Assembly (NCBI GenBank): GCA_002412495.1
Contig: DHVE01000110.1
Span: forward strand, 26,826 to 90,825
Length of the DNA stretch: 64,000 nt
Origin: Betaproteobacteria bacterium UBA5216
GTDB taxonomy: Bacteria > Pseudomonadota > Gammaproteobacteria > Burkholderiales > SG8-41
Direction of reading: 5' to 3'
Part shown: positions 46,010 through 54,329 of the stretch, piece after piece
Layout of the letters: each line of letters starts with the position of its first letter
Numbering within the stretch: the first letter of the stretch is position 1
The notes under the pieces: model-generated
Database searches by the model: none
What the model was told of the DNA's origin: nothing
The model's input: only the letters and a program-made list of their open reading frames with translations
Translations under genes and position numbers: made by a program

Positions 46010-46990
46010 TTGACCAATACAACCTCACCACATCACGGTAAAGCGCTCAGCCTGCTGCGCGAAATGCTTTACATCCGCCTCGTCGAAGAGACAATGGCTA
46101 CTCGTTACGCGGCACAGGAAATGCGCTGTCCGGTACATCTCTCTATTGGGCAAGAAGCCATCGCTGTCGGCGTATGTCAGGCCCTACGCCAGTCCGACCG
46201 CGTATTCAGCACTCACCGCTGTCACGCCCACTACCTTGCCAAAGGCGGCAACCTGAACTCCATGCTTGCTGAAATCTATGGCAAGGACGCCGGCTGCATC
46301 GGCGGGCGCGGAGGCTCGATGCACCTTACCGACCCTGAAAAAGGCATGATCGTTAGCGTCCCTATCGTAAGCAGTTCAATTCCACTGGCCGTAGGCTCGG
46401 CCTTAGCCGACAAAATAGACCAGGTTGATAGGGTGTCTGTAACATTTTTCGGGGACGCCTCTGTGGAAGAAGGTGTGTTCCATGAAAGCGCAAATTTTGC
46501 AAGTCTCAACAAGTTGCCTGTATTGTTCGTTTGCGAAAACAACCTTTATTCTGTTTACACTCCACTTCGCGAACGGCAACCAGCGCGCCCCCTGACCGAT
46601 CTTGCCAAAGCGCACGGCATGAAAGGCATTGCCGCAGACGGCAACGACGTCGACGCCGTGCTCGCTGTCACACAAGAAGCTGCCGAGCACGCGCGATCAG
46701 GCAAAGGCCCCGTGTTTCTTGTGTTTGATACTTATCGCTGGCGTGAGCACTGCGGCCCCAATTTCGACAATGACATAGGATATCGTACCGAAGCTGAGTA
46801 TCTCGATTGGAAACGACGCGATCCAGTGGAGCAACAAAAAACAAAGCTGGTGACTGCAGGATCCCTGAACAGCCACGACTTGGAAAGTATGAAATCGCAT
46901 TTGCAGGAAACGATCAACAATGCTTTTGAATTCGCAATAGCAGCGCCGCTGCCCCAACCATCACAAGCCTCCCAGTTTGTTTACGCCTGA
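46010..46990 (+). CDS. thiamine-diphosphate-dependent dehydrogenase E1 alpha-like subunit
   Basis: Resembles the alpha subunit of pyruvate/acetoin dehydrogenase E1. The 326-residue protein has CPVHLSIGQEAIAVGVCQAL, FSTHRCHAHYLAKGGNL, GGRGGSMHLTD, and the ThDP/Mg motif FFGDASVEEGVFHESANFAS...FVCENN (GDA at 148-150, NN at 177-178; the usual GDG is GDA here). No E2 or E3 gene is near, so it is an orphan E1. TTG at 46010 is used because CAGGAA lies six bases upstream; TTG 45989 is possible. The beta subunit follows 10 bp later. In this locus an acyl-anion transfer to a sugar or sugar precursor is more likely than an oxidative decarboxylation complex (inference). Confidence 0.9.
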   Translation: MTNTTSPHHGKALSLLREMLYIRLVEETMATRYAAQEMRCPVHLSIGQEAIAVGVCQALRQSDRVFSTHRCHAHYLAKGGNLNSMLAEIYGKDAGCIGGRGGSMHLTDPEKGMIVSVPIVSSSIPLAVGSALADKIDQVDRVSVTFFGDASVEEGVFHESANFASLNKLPVLFVCENNLYSVYTPLRERQPARPLTDLAKAHGMKGIAADGNDVDAVLAVTQEAAEHARSGKGPVFLVFDTYRWREHCGPNFDNDIGYRTEAEYLDWKRRDPVEQQKTKLVTAGSLNSHDLESMKSHLQETINNAFEFAIAAPLPQPSQASQFVYA

Positions 46991-47000
46991 AACTCACGCC

Positions 47001-48083
47001 ATGGCAAATACGCGCATTATCAGCACGGGAGACGCTATCCGCGACGGGCTGACGGAAATTGCATGCAAGGATCCGTCGGTCATTTTTCTTGCGGAAGGTG
47101 TCGCCGATCCGTCCTCCGTTTATGGCACGATCGCAGGACTCCGCAATCATATTGCGCCGGAACGCATCATCGAAATGCCGGTCGCCGAGAACGCTCTGAC
47201 TGGCGTGGCAATTGGCGCTGCAATGATGGGCAAACGGCCTGTATTGAGTTTTCATCGCGTTGAATTCGCCCTTCTCGCCATGGAACAGATTGTCAACAAC
47301 GCGGCCAAGACTCACTACATCAGCCGCGGCAGGCATCGGGTGCCGATAGTGATTCGCCTTGTGGTTGGCCGCGGTTGGGGGCAGGGCCCGGAGCACTCGC
47401 AAAGCCTGGAAAGCATGTTTGCATTGATACCCGGACTAAAAGTACTCATGCCGACCTACCCGAAGGATGCCAAGGGCATGATTATTTCCGCTGTTGAAGA
47501 CGATAACCCCGTCATTGTCATCGAACACCGGTGGTGCCATTATGCCCAGGGCGTTGTTCCAGACGGTTACTTCACAGAACCACTTGACGGACCGCGAGCG
47601 ATCAGGGAAGGCAAGGATTTGACCATCGTCTCCTCCTCATACATGACTCTCGAGGCTATGCGCGCGGCTGAACAATTGGAGAAACTCGGTGTGTCGACCA
47701 CGGTATTCGATCTTCGCGTGGCGCGCCCGCTGATTTTGGATCGGGTGTTTGCTTCTGTCATGCAGACCGGGCGCTTAATGACAGTGGACACTGGCTTTCG
47801 CAAGTTCGGACTCGGCGCCGAAATCGTTTCTGAAGTGACAGCGAACTGCTTTGACAAACTTAAGGCGGCTCCGGTGCGTATTGGCATGCCTGACCATCCG
47901 ACGCCAAGTTCGCGTGGTCTTGTACCCGGTATTTATCCGGACGCGATACGTATTGTTCGCGAAGCCAGTGCAGGGCTTGGCATTGCCCAAAATAAAATTG
48001 AATATGCGGTGGCTGAACTTATCGCCCAACGTAAAGGGCTACCCATCGATGTGCCTGATCCCTTTTTTAAAGGACCCTTTTAA
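47001..48083 (+). CDS. thiamine-diphosphate-dependent dehydrogenase E1 beta / transketolase-like subunit
   Basis: The partner of the preceding gene, 360 residues. The pyrimidine-binding domain has IIEMPVAENALTGVAIGAAM with the cofactor-activating Glu63, and FALLAMEQIVNNAAKTHYIS; the C-terminal transketolase-C part has TIVSSSYMTLEAMRAAEQLE and VFDLRVARPLILDRVFASVM. VVGRGWGQGPEHSQSLESMF is the usual active-site His region. The tail PSSRGLVPGIYPDAI is typical of E1 beta. The next gene, a DegT aminotransferase, starts on the base after its stop. Active heterotetramer with the alpha subunit is expected. Confidence 0.9.
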   Translation: MANTRIISTGDAIRDGLTEIACKDPSVIFLAEGVADPSSVYGTIAGLRNHIAPERIIEMPVAENALTGVAIGAAMMGKRPVLSFHRVEFALLAMEQIVNNAAKTHYISRGRHRVPIVIRLVVGRGWGQGPEHSQSLESMFALIPGLKVLMPTYPKDAKGMIISAVEDDNPVIVIEHRWCHYAQGVVPDGYFTEPLDGPRAIREGKDLTIVSSSYMTLEAMRAAEQLEKLGVSTTVFDLRVARPLILDRVFASVMQTGRLMTVDTGFRKFGLGAEIVSEVTANCFDKLKAAPVRIGMPDHPTPSSRGLVPGIYPDAIRIVREASAGLGIAQNKIEYAVAELIAQRKGLPIDVPDPFFKGPF

Positions 48084-49187
48084 GTGCATGTACGTTACTC
48101 CCCCCTCGGCCAGCAGTACGCCGATCCCGAGCCCATTTTCGATGAACTACGAGAACTGGTGCGCTCTGGCGATTTCACTCTCGGCAAACCAGTGCGCGAG
48201 TTCGAAGAAATGTTCGCCTCCATGCTGGGAGTCAAGCACGCCATTGGCGTGGGATCCGGAACGGATGCCTGCAAACTTCCGCTCAAGGCGCTTGGCATAG
48301 GTTCAGGCGATGAAATAATCACCTGCGCCAATACTTTCTGGGCCACGGTCGGGGCAATCAATGAAGTGGGCGCAAGGCCCGTCTTTGTCGACTGCAACGA
48401 CAGCTTTTGCCTTGATGTTGATCAGATCGAGGCCGCCATTACTGCGAAAACCAGGGCCATCATGCCGGTGCATTTGACAGGTGACGCCGCCGACATGCCT
48501 CGCATTATGCGAGTTGCGGAGAAATACGGCCTCTCCGTGGTGGAAGACGGGTGCCAAAGCCTGATGGGAGAGCTAGACGGCAAGCGCATCGGCAGCTTTG
48601 GCGCGGCGGCGGCCTTCTCGATGCACCCTCTCAAAATCATCAACGTCTGGGGTGACGCAGGCGTTATCGTTACCAATGACGATGAAATGGCCCGCCTTTG
48701 CGGCCTGCTGCGCAACCATGGCTTGAAGAACCGCGACGAGATGGTAATGTTCGGGTATAACACGCGGCTAGACTCCACACATGCCGTAGTTGGCAAATAC
48801 ATAGTGCGTCAGACACCTTGGATCACGGAACAACGCGCCAAGAATGCTGCTTACTATGATGCTGGATTTAAAAACATTTCCGGCGTGCGCATCCCCCCCC
48901 GCAATCCAAGGGTAAAACACGTATATTTGTTATACATCCTGTTTGCGGAACGTCGCGACGAGCTGGTCAAATACTGTATCGACAAGGGAATAGAGGCGAA
49001 AATCCACTATCCGATTCCGCTTTATCAGCAGGAAGCGCTGCAGTTTTTGGGCTATAAGCCCGGCACCTTCCCGGTGACTGATCGCCATGCCCGGGAATGC
49101 ATTACGTTCCCGGTAGACCAGCATCTTTTGAAAGAGGAAATGGACTACGTAATCGAAACCGTTCGCAACTTTTACTCCGGAAAATAA
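48084..49187 (+). CDS. DegT/DnrJ/EryC1/StrS family aminotransferase, second copy
   Basis: A 367-residue PLP enzyme. It starts with GTG directly after the E1-beta stop. Family features: SGDFTLGKPVREFEEMFASM, VGSGTDACKLPLKALGIGSG, IMPVHLTGDAADMPRIM, SVVEDGCQSLMGELDGKRIG and PLP lysine K184 in AAFSMHPLKIINVWGDAGVI. It differs from the first copy in several places (CANTFWATVG for VANSFVATTA), so it is a paralogue with probably another substrate. It is coupled to the E1-like pair on one side and to a third DegT gene (3 bp) on the other. Confidence 0.92.
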   Translation: MHVRYSPLGQQYADPEPIFDELRELVRSGDFTLGKPVREFEEMFASMLGVKHAIGVGSGTDACKLPLKALGIGSGDEIITCANTFWATVGAINEVGARPVFVDCNDSFCLDVDQIEAAITAKTRAIMPVHLTGDAADMPRIMRVAEKYGLSVVEDGCQSLMGELDGKRIGSFGAAAAFSMHPLKIINVWGDAGVIVTNDDEMARLCGLLRNHGLKNRDEMVMFGYNTRLDSTHAVVGKYIVRQTPWITEQRAKNAAYYDAGFKNISGVRIPPRNPRVKHVYLLYILFAERRDELVKYCIDKGIEAKIHYPIPLYQQEALQFLGYKPGTFPVTDRHARECITFPVDQHLLKEEMDYVIETVRNFYSGK

Positions 49188-49189
49188 CC

Positions 49190-50302
49190 ATGAGCGCCAG
49201 TATTAAAGTCCCATTCATTGACCTCAAGCAACGTTACGAGGAAGAAAAAGAAGAACTCTTGGCTTGTGTTGAGCGTGTTGTCTCGCAAGGCCATTTTGTG
49301 CTAACGCAGGAGGTGAATGAATTCGAGGAACAAGCGGCAAAATATGTCGGGATCAAACATATTATCGGCCTGAATTCAGGTACGGATGCGCTGATGATGG
49401 CATTGTGGGCCAACGGAATCGGTAAGGGTGATGAAGTGATTACCACCCCTGTATCATTTGTCGCCACGACCGGATCGATAGTTCACGTTGGCGCAACGCC
49501 CGTTTATGTTGATGTGCGCGACGATCAGAACATCGACCCCGCCAAGATTGAAGCGGCGATTACCTCTCGTACCAAAGCCATCATGCCGGTGCACTGGATT
49601 GGCCGAATCGCCGACATGGATGCACTCATGTCGATTGCCAAGAGACACAACCTGCTTGTGATCGAAGATGCCGCGCAGACTATGGGTGCCTACTACAACG
49701 GCAAACATGGGGGCAGTGTTGGGCATGCGGCGGCTTTTTCTGCCCATCCACTCAAAAATCTGAATGCGCTGGGTGATGGCGGCTTCATGGGTACCAACGA
49801 TGATGACGTCGCGCGCAAGGTGCGCCTGTATCGCACACATGGGCTAGAATCGCGTGATAGTTGCGTATTGTATGGCGTCAACTCTCGCCTTGATTCGCTT
49901 AATGCGGAAGTGCTCAAGTTCCGGCTTCAACGCCTCAAAAGTGTAGTGGATCGTCGGCGCCACAATGTTGCGCTTTACACCAAGCTGATCAAGCAGGGGC
50001 CGATAATGATCCCGGCGGAAAAGCCACAGGAGCATAACTCGTATGTGATGTTTATTACCCAAGCGGATAACCGCGATAAGCTCAAGGACTATCTGGCTGA
50101 GCACGGCATTGAATCGCTGGTATATTACGGCACCGCGCTACACTTGCATAAGGCGGCCGCCAAACTAGGCTACAAGAAGGGCGACTTCCCTGTTGCTGAG
50201 CGCCAATGTGATCGCGTTCTCGCCCTTCCCCATCACCAACACCTGAACGAAGAGCAGATTGCCTACGTGGCCGAAAAGGTCAACAAGTTTTACGGTGGTT
50301 GA
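49190..50302 (+). CDS. DegT/DnrJ/EryC1/StrS family aminotransferase, third copy
   Basis: A 370-residue PLP enzyme, third of its kind in this locus. It has VPFIDLKQRYEEEKEELLAC, SQGHFVLTQEVNEFEEQA, GLNSGTDALMMALWANGIGK, IMPVHWIGRIADMDAL, LVIEDAAQTMGAYYNGKHGG and PLP lysine K189 in AAFSAHPLKNLNALGDGGFM. The ATG at 49190 lies 3 bp after the second copy's stop; earlier starts would overlap that gene. The PIG-L gene follows 8 bp later. Substrate unknown; two adjacent paralogues suggest two amino positions or two sugars. Confidence 0.92.
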   Translation: MSASIKVPFIDLKQRYEEEKEELLACVERVVSQGHFVLTQEVNEFEEQAAKYVGIKHIIGLNSGTDALMMALWANGIGKGDEVITTPVSFVATTGSIVHVGATPVYVDVRDDQNIDPAKIEAAITSRTKAIMPVHWIGRIADMDALMSIAKRHNLLVIEDAAQTMGAYYNGKHGGSVGHAAAFSAHPLKNLNALGDGGFMGTNDDDVARKVRLYRTHGLESRDSCVLYGVNSRLDSLNAEVLKFRLQRLKSVVDRRRHNVALYTKLIKQGPIMIPAEKPQEHNSYVMFITQADNRDKLKDYLAEHGIESLVYYGTALHLHKAAAKLGYKKGDFPVAERQCDRVLALPHHQHLNEEQIAYVAEKVNKFYGG

Positions 50303-50309
50303 GACGCGG

Positions 50310-50963
50310 ATGGCCCAAACAGTATTGGTCATCGCACCGCATGGGCTTGATGAAGCTTTGGGATGCGGTGGCACAATGGCACGCCATGCCGACACGGGTG
50401 ATACGGTTCATACACTGGTATTGTTCGGCGATGGCACGGGACGCGATGCAGCGCGCCGCGTAAATGCGGCGGCCGCAGCACGGATACTCGGCGCTCAGCC
50501 CCCATGCTTTTCCGGATTCCCCGAAAATCGCAGCGATACCATCCCACTCGTCGAGATCGTTGCCGCAATCGAGCGCTGCGTGAACAATTTAAGGCCTCGG
50601 ATTGTATACGTCAGTCACGGCGGCAATCTTAACATCGACCATCAGACCAGTTTCCGGGCTACAGCTACAGCGATTCGCCCTGTGCCGGGCTCGCCCGTTC
50701 GCGCAATTTACTCCTATGAGATACTTTCCTCAACCGATTGGGCCCCACAGGGATTCGGAGCGGAATTCCAGCCCAATCACTTCGTAGACATCACCGCGAA
50801 CCTAGAATCCAAGATTAAAGCACTTGAAGCCTATGGCGACGAAATGCGGCCCGCGCCACACGCACGCTCTATGGAAGCAGTTCACGCACTTGCGAAGATG
50901 CGGGGCGGCACGGCAGGGCTTGCGGCGGGTGAAGGTTTTACCGTTGTTAGGCAGGTCGGCTAG
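50310..50963 (+). CDS. PIG-L (LmbE) family deacetylase with altered metal motif
   Basis: A 217-residue protein of the zinc-dependent N-acetylglucosaminyl deacetylase family. The usual AHPDDE motif reads APHGLDEALGCGGT here (His11, Asp14, Glu15), keeping the H-x-x-D metal ligands but losing the catalytic-base-neighbour P-D. The second metal/catalytic region is YVSHGGNLNIDHQTSFRA with His103 and His111. It probably deacetylates an N-acetyl amino sugar or its lipid/nucleotide conjugate. ATG 50310 is used; GTG 50295 is possible. It closes the plus-strand E1-DegT-DegT block and overlaps the next, convergent gene by 17 bp. Confidence 0.87.
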   Translation: MAQTVLVIAPHGLDEALGCGGTMARHADTGDTVHTLVLFGDGTGRDAARRVNAAAAARILGAQPPCFSGFPENRSDTIPLVEIVAAIERCVNNLRPRIVYVSHGGNLNIDHQTSFRATATAIRPVPGSPVRAIYSYEILSSTDWAPQGFGAEFQPNHFVDITANLESKIKALEAYGDEMRPAPHARSMEAVHALAKMRGGTAGLAAGEGFTVVRQVG

Positions 50964-51825
50964 GAAGCCGTATTTCTCGTCCTTCCCAAACATACAGATT
51001 AATATCGAAAGGGTACATGAACCTCGGTAGCCGCAGCCCAGGCTTGCTGAAAATTGGAGGAAATGTCCGAAGCGGCGATTGTCCAAAACGACGCACTGAG
51101 AACTTCGCTCCTGGTAGCGCCTCCAGACCCACACGTTCCAGCTGCCAGTCCTTCCAGAAAAACATATCGAGACCTGTGCCGATACACTTGCGTGCTGGAT
51201 TCCAAACCAACTCCTCAGCAGTCGCAAAAGGAAACCACGGACTCATGTCGAACACCAATAGACGGCCTGACAACTTCAATACGCGCGAGAATTCCTGAAA
51301 CACTTGTTTGACGATCGAACGATTCTCTTCAATCGTTTTGCCTGTCATATGGTGCACGGAGTAGAAGCAGATAATCGCGTCAGCAACATGGTCACGCAGT
51401 GGCATTGCTGCGGCAGAGGCGAAAACGCGTAGATCAACTACCTTATTTGAACGAATCGAGTCATAGGAAGCATCCACGCCCACGACAAAAGCGCCATTTT
51501 TTGCATATGGCAGTTCTGGCCCGCAGCCAATATCAACCACCACCTGATCTGAAGCAATTATGTTCTCAACTGCAGCCGCCTGTTCAGCATAGAAGATGTC
51601 CCAAGTGCCAGGGGCATGGTTCCCAGCCTGCATTACCTCAAACACATCATCAAAGTAGGACTTGGCTGCAAGTTCACGTGCCACAACCACTCCATCTTGC
51701 AGAAGAACTTCAGTATTGCAGACCTCGCATACTGCCTTGTCAGCAAGGAAGCTGAGATTGCCATGACACTTCGGGCAGGCCAGCAAGGACCAGCGAGTCT
51801 TTTCCAGACTGTCGGCAGATGTCAT
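50947..51825 (-). CDS. SAM-dependent methyltransferase with N-terminal Trm112-like zinc ribbon
   Basis: A 292-residue protein. The N-terminus has two Cys pairs, LLACPKCHGNLSF and AVCEVCNTEVLLQDGVV, forming a Trm112-like zinc ribbon. The methyltransferase part has QVVVDIGCGPELPYAKNGAF with the SAM Gly motif, VADAIICFYSVHHMTG and FSRVLKLSGRLLVFDMSPWF. ATG 51825 is chosen because an earlier start would run into the upstream glycosyltransferase; no clear ribosome-binding site is seen. It is on the same strand as that glycosyltransferase (50 bp away) and convergent with the PIG-L gene. Confidence 0.85.
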   Translation of the reverse strand: MTSADSLEKTRWSLLACPKCHGNLSFLADKAVCEVCNTEVLLQDGVVVARELAAKSYFDDVFEVMQAGNHAPGTWDIFYAEQAAAVENIIASDQVVVDIGCGPELPYAKNGAFVVGVDASYDSIRSNKVVDLRVFASAAAMPLRDHVADAIICFYSVHHMTGKTIEENRSIVKQVFQEFSRVLKLSGRLLVFDMSPWFPFATAEELVWNPARKCIGTGLDMFFWKDWQLERVGLEALPGAKFSVRRFGQSPLRTFPPIFSKPGLRLPRFMYPFDINLYVWEGREIRLPSRPA

Positions 51826-51875
51826 ATCAATACTGGGGGTTTGACTAAATTCGTTGTATAAACGCAGGGCCGGGC

Positions 51876-52619
51876 TTAATCGCCCCTGCGTAAAGGCTGA
51901 GGAAGGCTGCGTGAAATTCGTGAGAACCGGCTCATAGCCACCAGTAGGTGGTAAACCGTGCGCCCAACACTTAGCCAATTGCGGAAACGAAGTGCATCCG
52001 ACTCGTTGGTTTCTTCCGCTCCACTGACCCCGACCTCAACAAAAGTAGCTCCGGAACGGATCAGCTTCACAAGTATCTCAGCCTGAAACCCGAAGCCACC
52101 ACTCGTAACAGAGATACGTTGCAGGAGATCTCGGCGATGCACTGGCAAACCATTATAGTAATGTAACTTCAACCCAAACAGAAGATTGACTATAGCCGTA
52201 TATGCCCTTGAAAGGAGATACCGGCCACGCGTTTTGATCTCCCGTAGATTGATCATCCACGGGATGACAATATCGGCAGAACCAATTTTCTCAAAAATCA
52301 GCGGCAAACTCGCCGCCGGCAATCCACCGTCACCACAGAGAAGCATCACATAATCAAACCGTGATTCACTCAGCCCAATCTGATAAGAATTCCCAAAGCC
52401 CAGGTTTTTGGGGTTATGAATAACTCGAGCCTTGTCATTTGTCATCGCAATCTGATCCATGATCCGGCCGGTAGCATCGCTGCTTCCATCGTCGATAAGA
52501 ATGAGCTCGTAATCCTCGAACTGCCCACTCGTCTTTTCGAGGATTTGCTCAATTACTGAGCCGACTACCCGCTCTTCATTAAGCGCAGGGACGATAAACG
52601 AGATGGTGTAGGGGTACAC
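51876..52619 (-). CDS. glycosyltransferase family 2, DPM1/polyprenyl-phosphate transferase type
   Basis: A 247-residue GT-A enzyme. ISFIVPALNEERVVGSVIEQ and LILIDDGSSDATGRIMDQIA are typical of dolichyl/polyprenyl-phosphate sugar transferases. The place of the DXD motif reads LLCGDGGLPAASLPL, and YYNGLPVHRRDLLQRI and GFGFQAEILVKLIRSG are also family-like. It probably charges undecaprenyl phosphate with a sugar, which GT-C proteins of this locus could use as donor (inference). Only weak hydrophobic segments are visible. Divergent from the AglD/YbhN-like gene. Confidence 0.87.
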   Translation of the reverse strand: MYPYTISFIVPALNEERVVGSVIEQILEKTSGQFEDYELILIDDGSSDATGRIMDQIAMTNDKARVIHNPKNLGFGNSYQIGLSESRFDYVMLLCGDGGLPAASLPLIFEKIGSADIVIPWMINLREIKTRGRYLLSRAYTAIVNLLFGLKLHYYNGLPVHRRDLLQRISVTSGGFGFQAEILVKLIRSGATFVEVGVSGAEETNESDALRFRNWLSVGRTVYHLLVAMSRFSRISRSLPQPLRRGD

Positions 52620-52708
52620 AGCTAAGGGAAGTTGCTTGTTTTCGGGTTAACCGCCGATAATCTGTCGACGTGTGTTGGCATTAATTGAAGCGTATCAAAT
52701 ACAAGCAA

Positions 52709-52739
52709 TTGCCGCAATGTGTTCCAGCATGGCTATAAT
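52709..52739 (+). promoter_or_regulatory. sigma-70-type promoter candidate for the right-hand block
   Basis: TTGCCG (52709-52714) and TATAAT (52734-52739) are separated by 19 bases. The -10 box is perfect, the spacer slightly long. It lies 40 bp before the AglD/YbhN-like gene and could serve the whole plus-strand block to 63776. Confidence 0.55.
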
Positions 52740-52779
52740 GCGTTATTAGTGAGCTTGGCAGACGAGACCCGACATTCAA

Positions 52780-53745
52780 ATGTTTAAACTGATGCTGATC
52801 GCTATCAAGCTCGCGTTATCCGGCGCCCTGATTTTTTATGCCTTCTCCAAGATAGACGGGGACAGCGCATTGCGGGAATTGCATAAGCTGCCGATCGAAG
52901 CCATAGTACTCACGCTACTTCTGCTGGCTATTCAGTATGGGCTCGCTGCATGGCGACTGCGAAACCTTTTGCACAAAGAGGGCGCCCACAGCAGCATCGG
53001 GGTTGCTCTGGATGCCGTGGTCATCGGCGCCTTTTTCAGCCAAACACTCATTTCCTTCGTGGGCGGGGATGCCATGCGGGTATGGCGTGTGACACGACAA
53101 AACGTTGCCATAGGCAACGCCACCCGCGCGGTGTTGCTCGATAGGCTCCTCGGCTTCGTTGGCTTGATTGCATTGATTACTTTCGGACTCCCGGTTTTGT
53201 TTCACATAGTATCGGACGCACGAGTACACACCGCAATCATCATTCTGATCGGCGCAGCCATAATCGGCTGTCTCTTGTTGGCTTACTTTTCCCGATTGCC
53301 GACATGGATGCGCAGGCACCGCCTTCTCACATTCGTCTCAAAACTTTCCGAAACAAGCCGGGCTATCCTGTCCGACACCAGATCCCTTTGGACACTCCTG
53401 GCTATATCCCTGGGTATCCAGATCATTAATGTGGGTGTAATTTATGTTTCAGCAGTTGGCTTGGGTGTCAATCTCAGCGCCCTGCATTGTCTGGTACTGG
53501 TGCCGCCGGTTCTTTTTCTTTCCATGATGCCCATATCTTTTGCGGGATGGGGTGTAAGAGAAAGCGCCATGGTGGCAGCACTTGCCACCGTAGATGTGCC
53601 ACCGCCTCAGAGTCTTGCGCTGTCGATCAGCTATGGGCTTGCACTGGTGGTCGTCAGCCTTCCAGGAGCCTTGCTTTGGTTTCGCAGCCGGACCAAAGCG
53701 AAGTCGATGCTCCGCTGTGACCAAAACACACGCCGCCCATACTAG
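52780..53745 (+). CDS. flippase-like membrane protein (AglD / YbhN / LPG-synthase transmembrane domain)
   Basis: A 321-residue inner-membrane protein with about eight hydrophobic segments, of the UPF0104 family. FFSQTLISFVGGDAMRVWRV is the family's signature region (usually L-P-x-x-x-G-G-D-x-x-R), followed by AVLLDRLLGFVGLIALI, and SFAGWGVRESAMVAALATVD (G-x-G-x-R-E) in the C-terminal part. Such proteins are thought to move or handle polyprenyl- or phospholipids. It has no catalytic LPG-synthase domain. A Nudix gene follows 14 bp later. Confidence 0.88.
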   Translation: MFKLMLIAIKLALSGALIFYAFSKIDGDSALRELHKLPIEAIVLTLLLLAIQYGLAAWRLRNLLHKEGAHSSIGVALDAVVIGAFFSQTLISFVGGDAMRVWRVTRQNVAIGNATRAVLLDRLLGFVGLIALITFGLPVLFHIVSDARVHTAIIILIGAAIIGCLLLAYFSRLPTWMRRHRLLTFVSKLSETSRAILSDTRSLWTLLAISLGIQIINVGVIYVSAVGLGVNLSALHCLVLVPPVLFLSMMPISFAGWGVRESAMVAALATVDVPPPQSLALSISYGLALVVVSLPGALLWFRSRTKAKSMLRCDQNTRRPY

Positions 53746-53759
53746 GAGCGCAGCGTACG

Positions 53760-54329
53760 ATGAACCCACAGGCAATTACCGACCAACGGATCGAATACGA
53801 ATGCCCGTTCATGCGGATATACCACAGAAGGGCGGACTTCCAAGAATTCTCGAAGAATTACTATGTCGTAGACTTCAAGCGCCGAGGAGGCGTTGTCGCG
53901 GTGCGCGATGGTTCTATCTTGCTGGTTCGACAGTATCGCCTTTTAATAGATGGGGAATCACTAGAACTTCCCGGTGGGTCTATAGAAGACAACGAGAGTG
54001 CCGAATCAGGCCTCGAGCGTGAGTGCCTTGAGGAAACCGGTGTACTTGTGCGAAACCTGCGGCCAGTAATCACTTATTACCCGGGCCTCGATAACGTGGA
54101 CAACCGTACCCTGGTATTCTGGTCCAACGAAGTAGAGCGGGTACGACCTTTCATCGCAAACCCGCACGAGGTATTCGGCATCGAATGGGTGCCGCTGCCT
54201 GATTGTGTGGATATGATTTTCTCTGGCCGCATCCTCGATGCGATGGCCGTCGCCGGTATTCTTGGTTATGCATTACGCACACAGCGGTGCGCCTCTGCGG
54301 CGCCAGGACCTGGCCAGGTCGAGCGATGA
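53760..54329 (+). CDS. Nudix hydrolase (ADP-ribose/nucleotide-sugar pyrophosphatase type)
   Basis: A 189-residue cytoplasmic hydrolase. The complete Nudix box G-x5-E-x7-R-E-U-x-E-E-x-G-U occupies residues 73-95 (GSIEDNESAESGLERECLEE is its core). GSILLVRQYRLLIDGESLEL before the box is typical of ADP-ribose and sugar-nucleotide pyrophosphatases. In this locus a nucleotide sugar is a plausible substrate. Its stop overlaps the ATG of the next gene (ATGA), so the two are translationally coupled. Confidence 0.92.
   Translation: MNPQAITDQRIEYECPFMRIYHRRADFQEFSKNYYVVDFKRRGGVVAVRDGSILLVRQYRLLIDGESLELPGGSIEDNESAESGLERECLEETGVLVRNLRPVITYYPGLDNVDNRTLVFWSNEVERVRPFIANPHEVFGIEWVPLPDCVDMIFSGRILDAMAVAGILGYALRTQRCASAAPGPGQVER

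Noticed and set aside
48893..48900. Eight-C tract inside the second DegT gene as a phase-variation site
   Set aside because: It is shorter than usual variable tracts and lies in an enzyme gene with an intact frame; noted only.
53449..53775. Minus-strand open frame overlapping the AglD/YbhN-like gene end
   Set aside because: Shadow of a clear membrane-protein gene, with a basic, unstructured translation.
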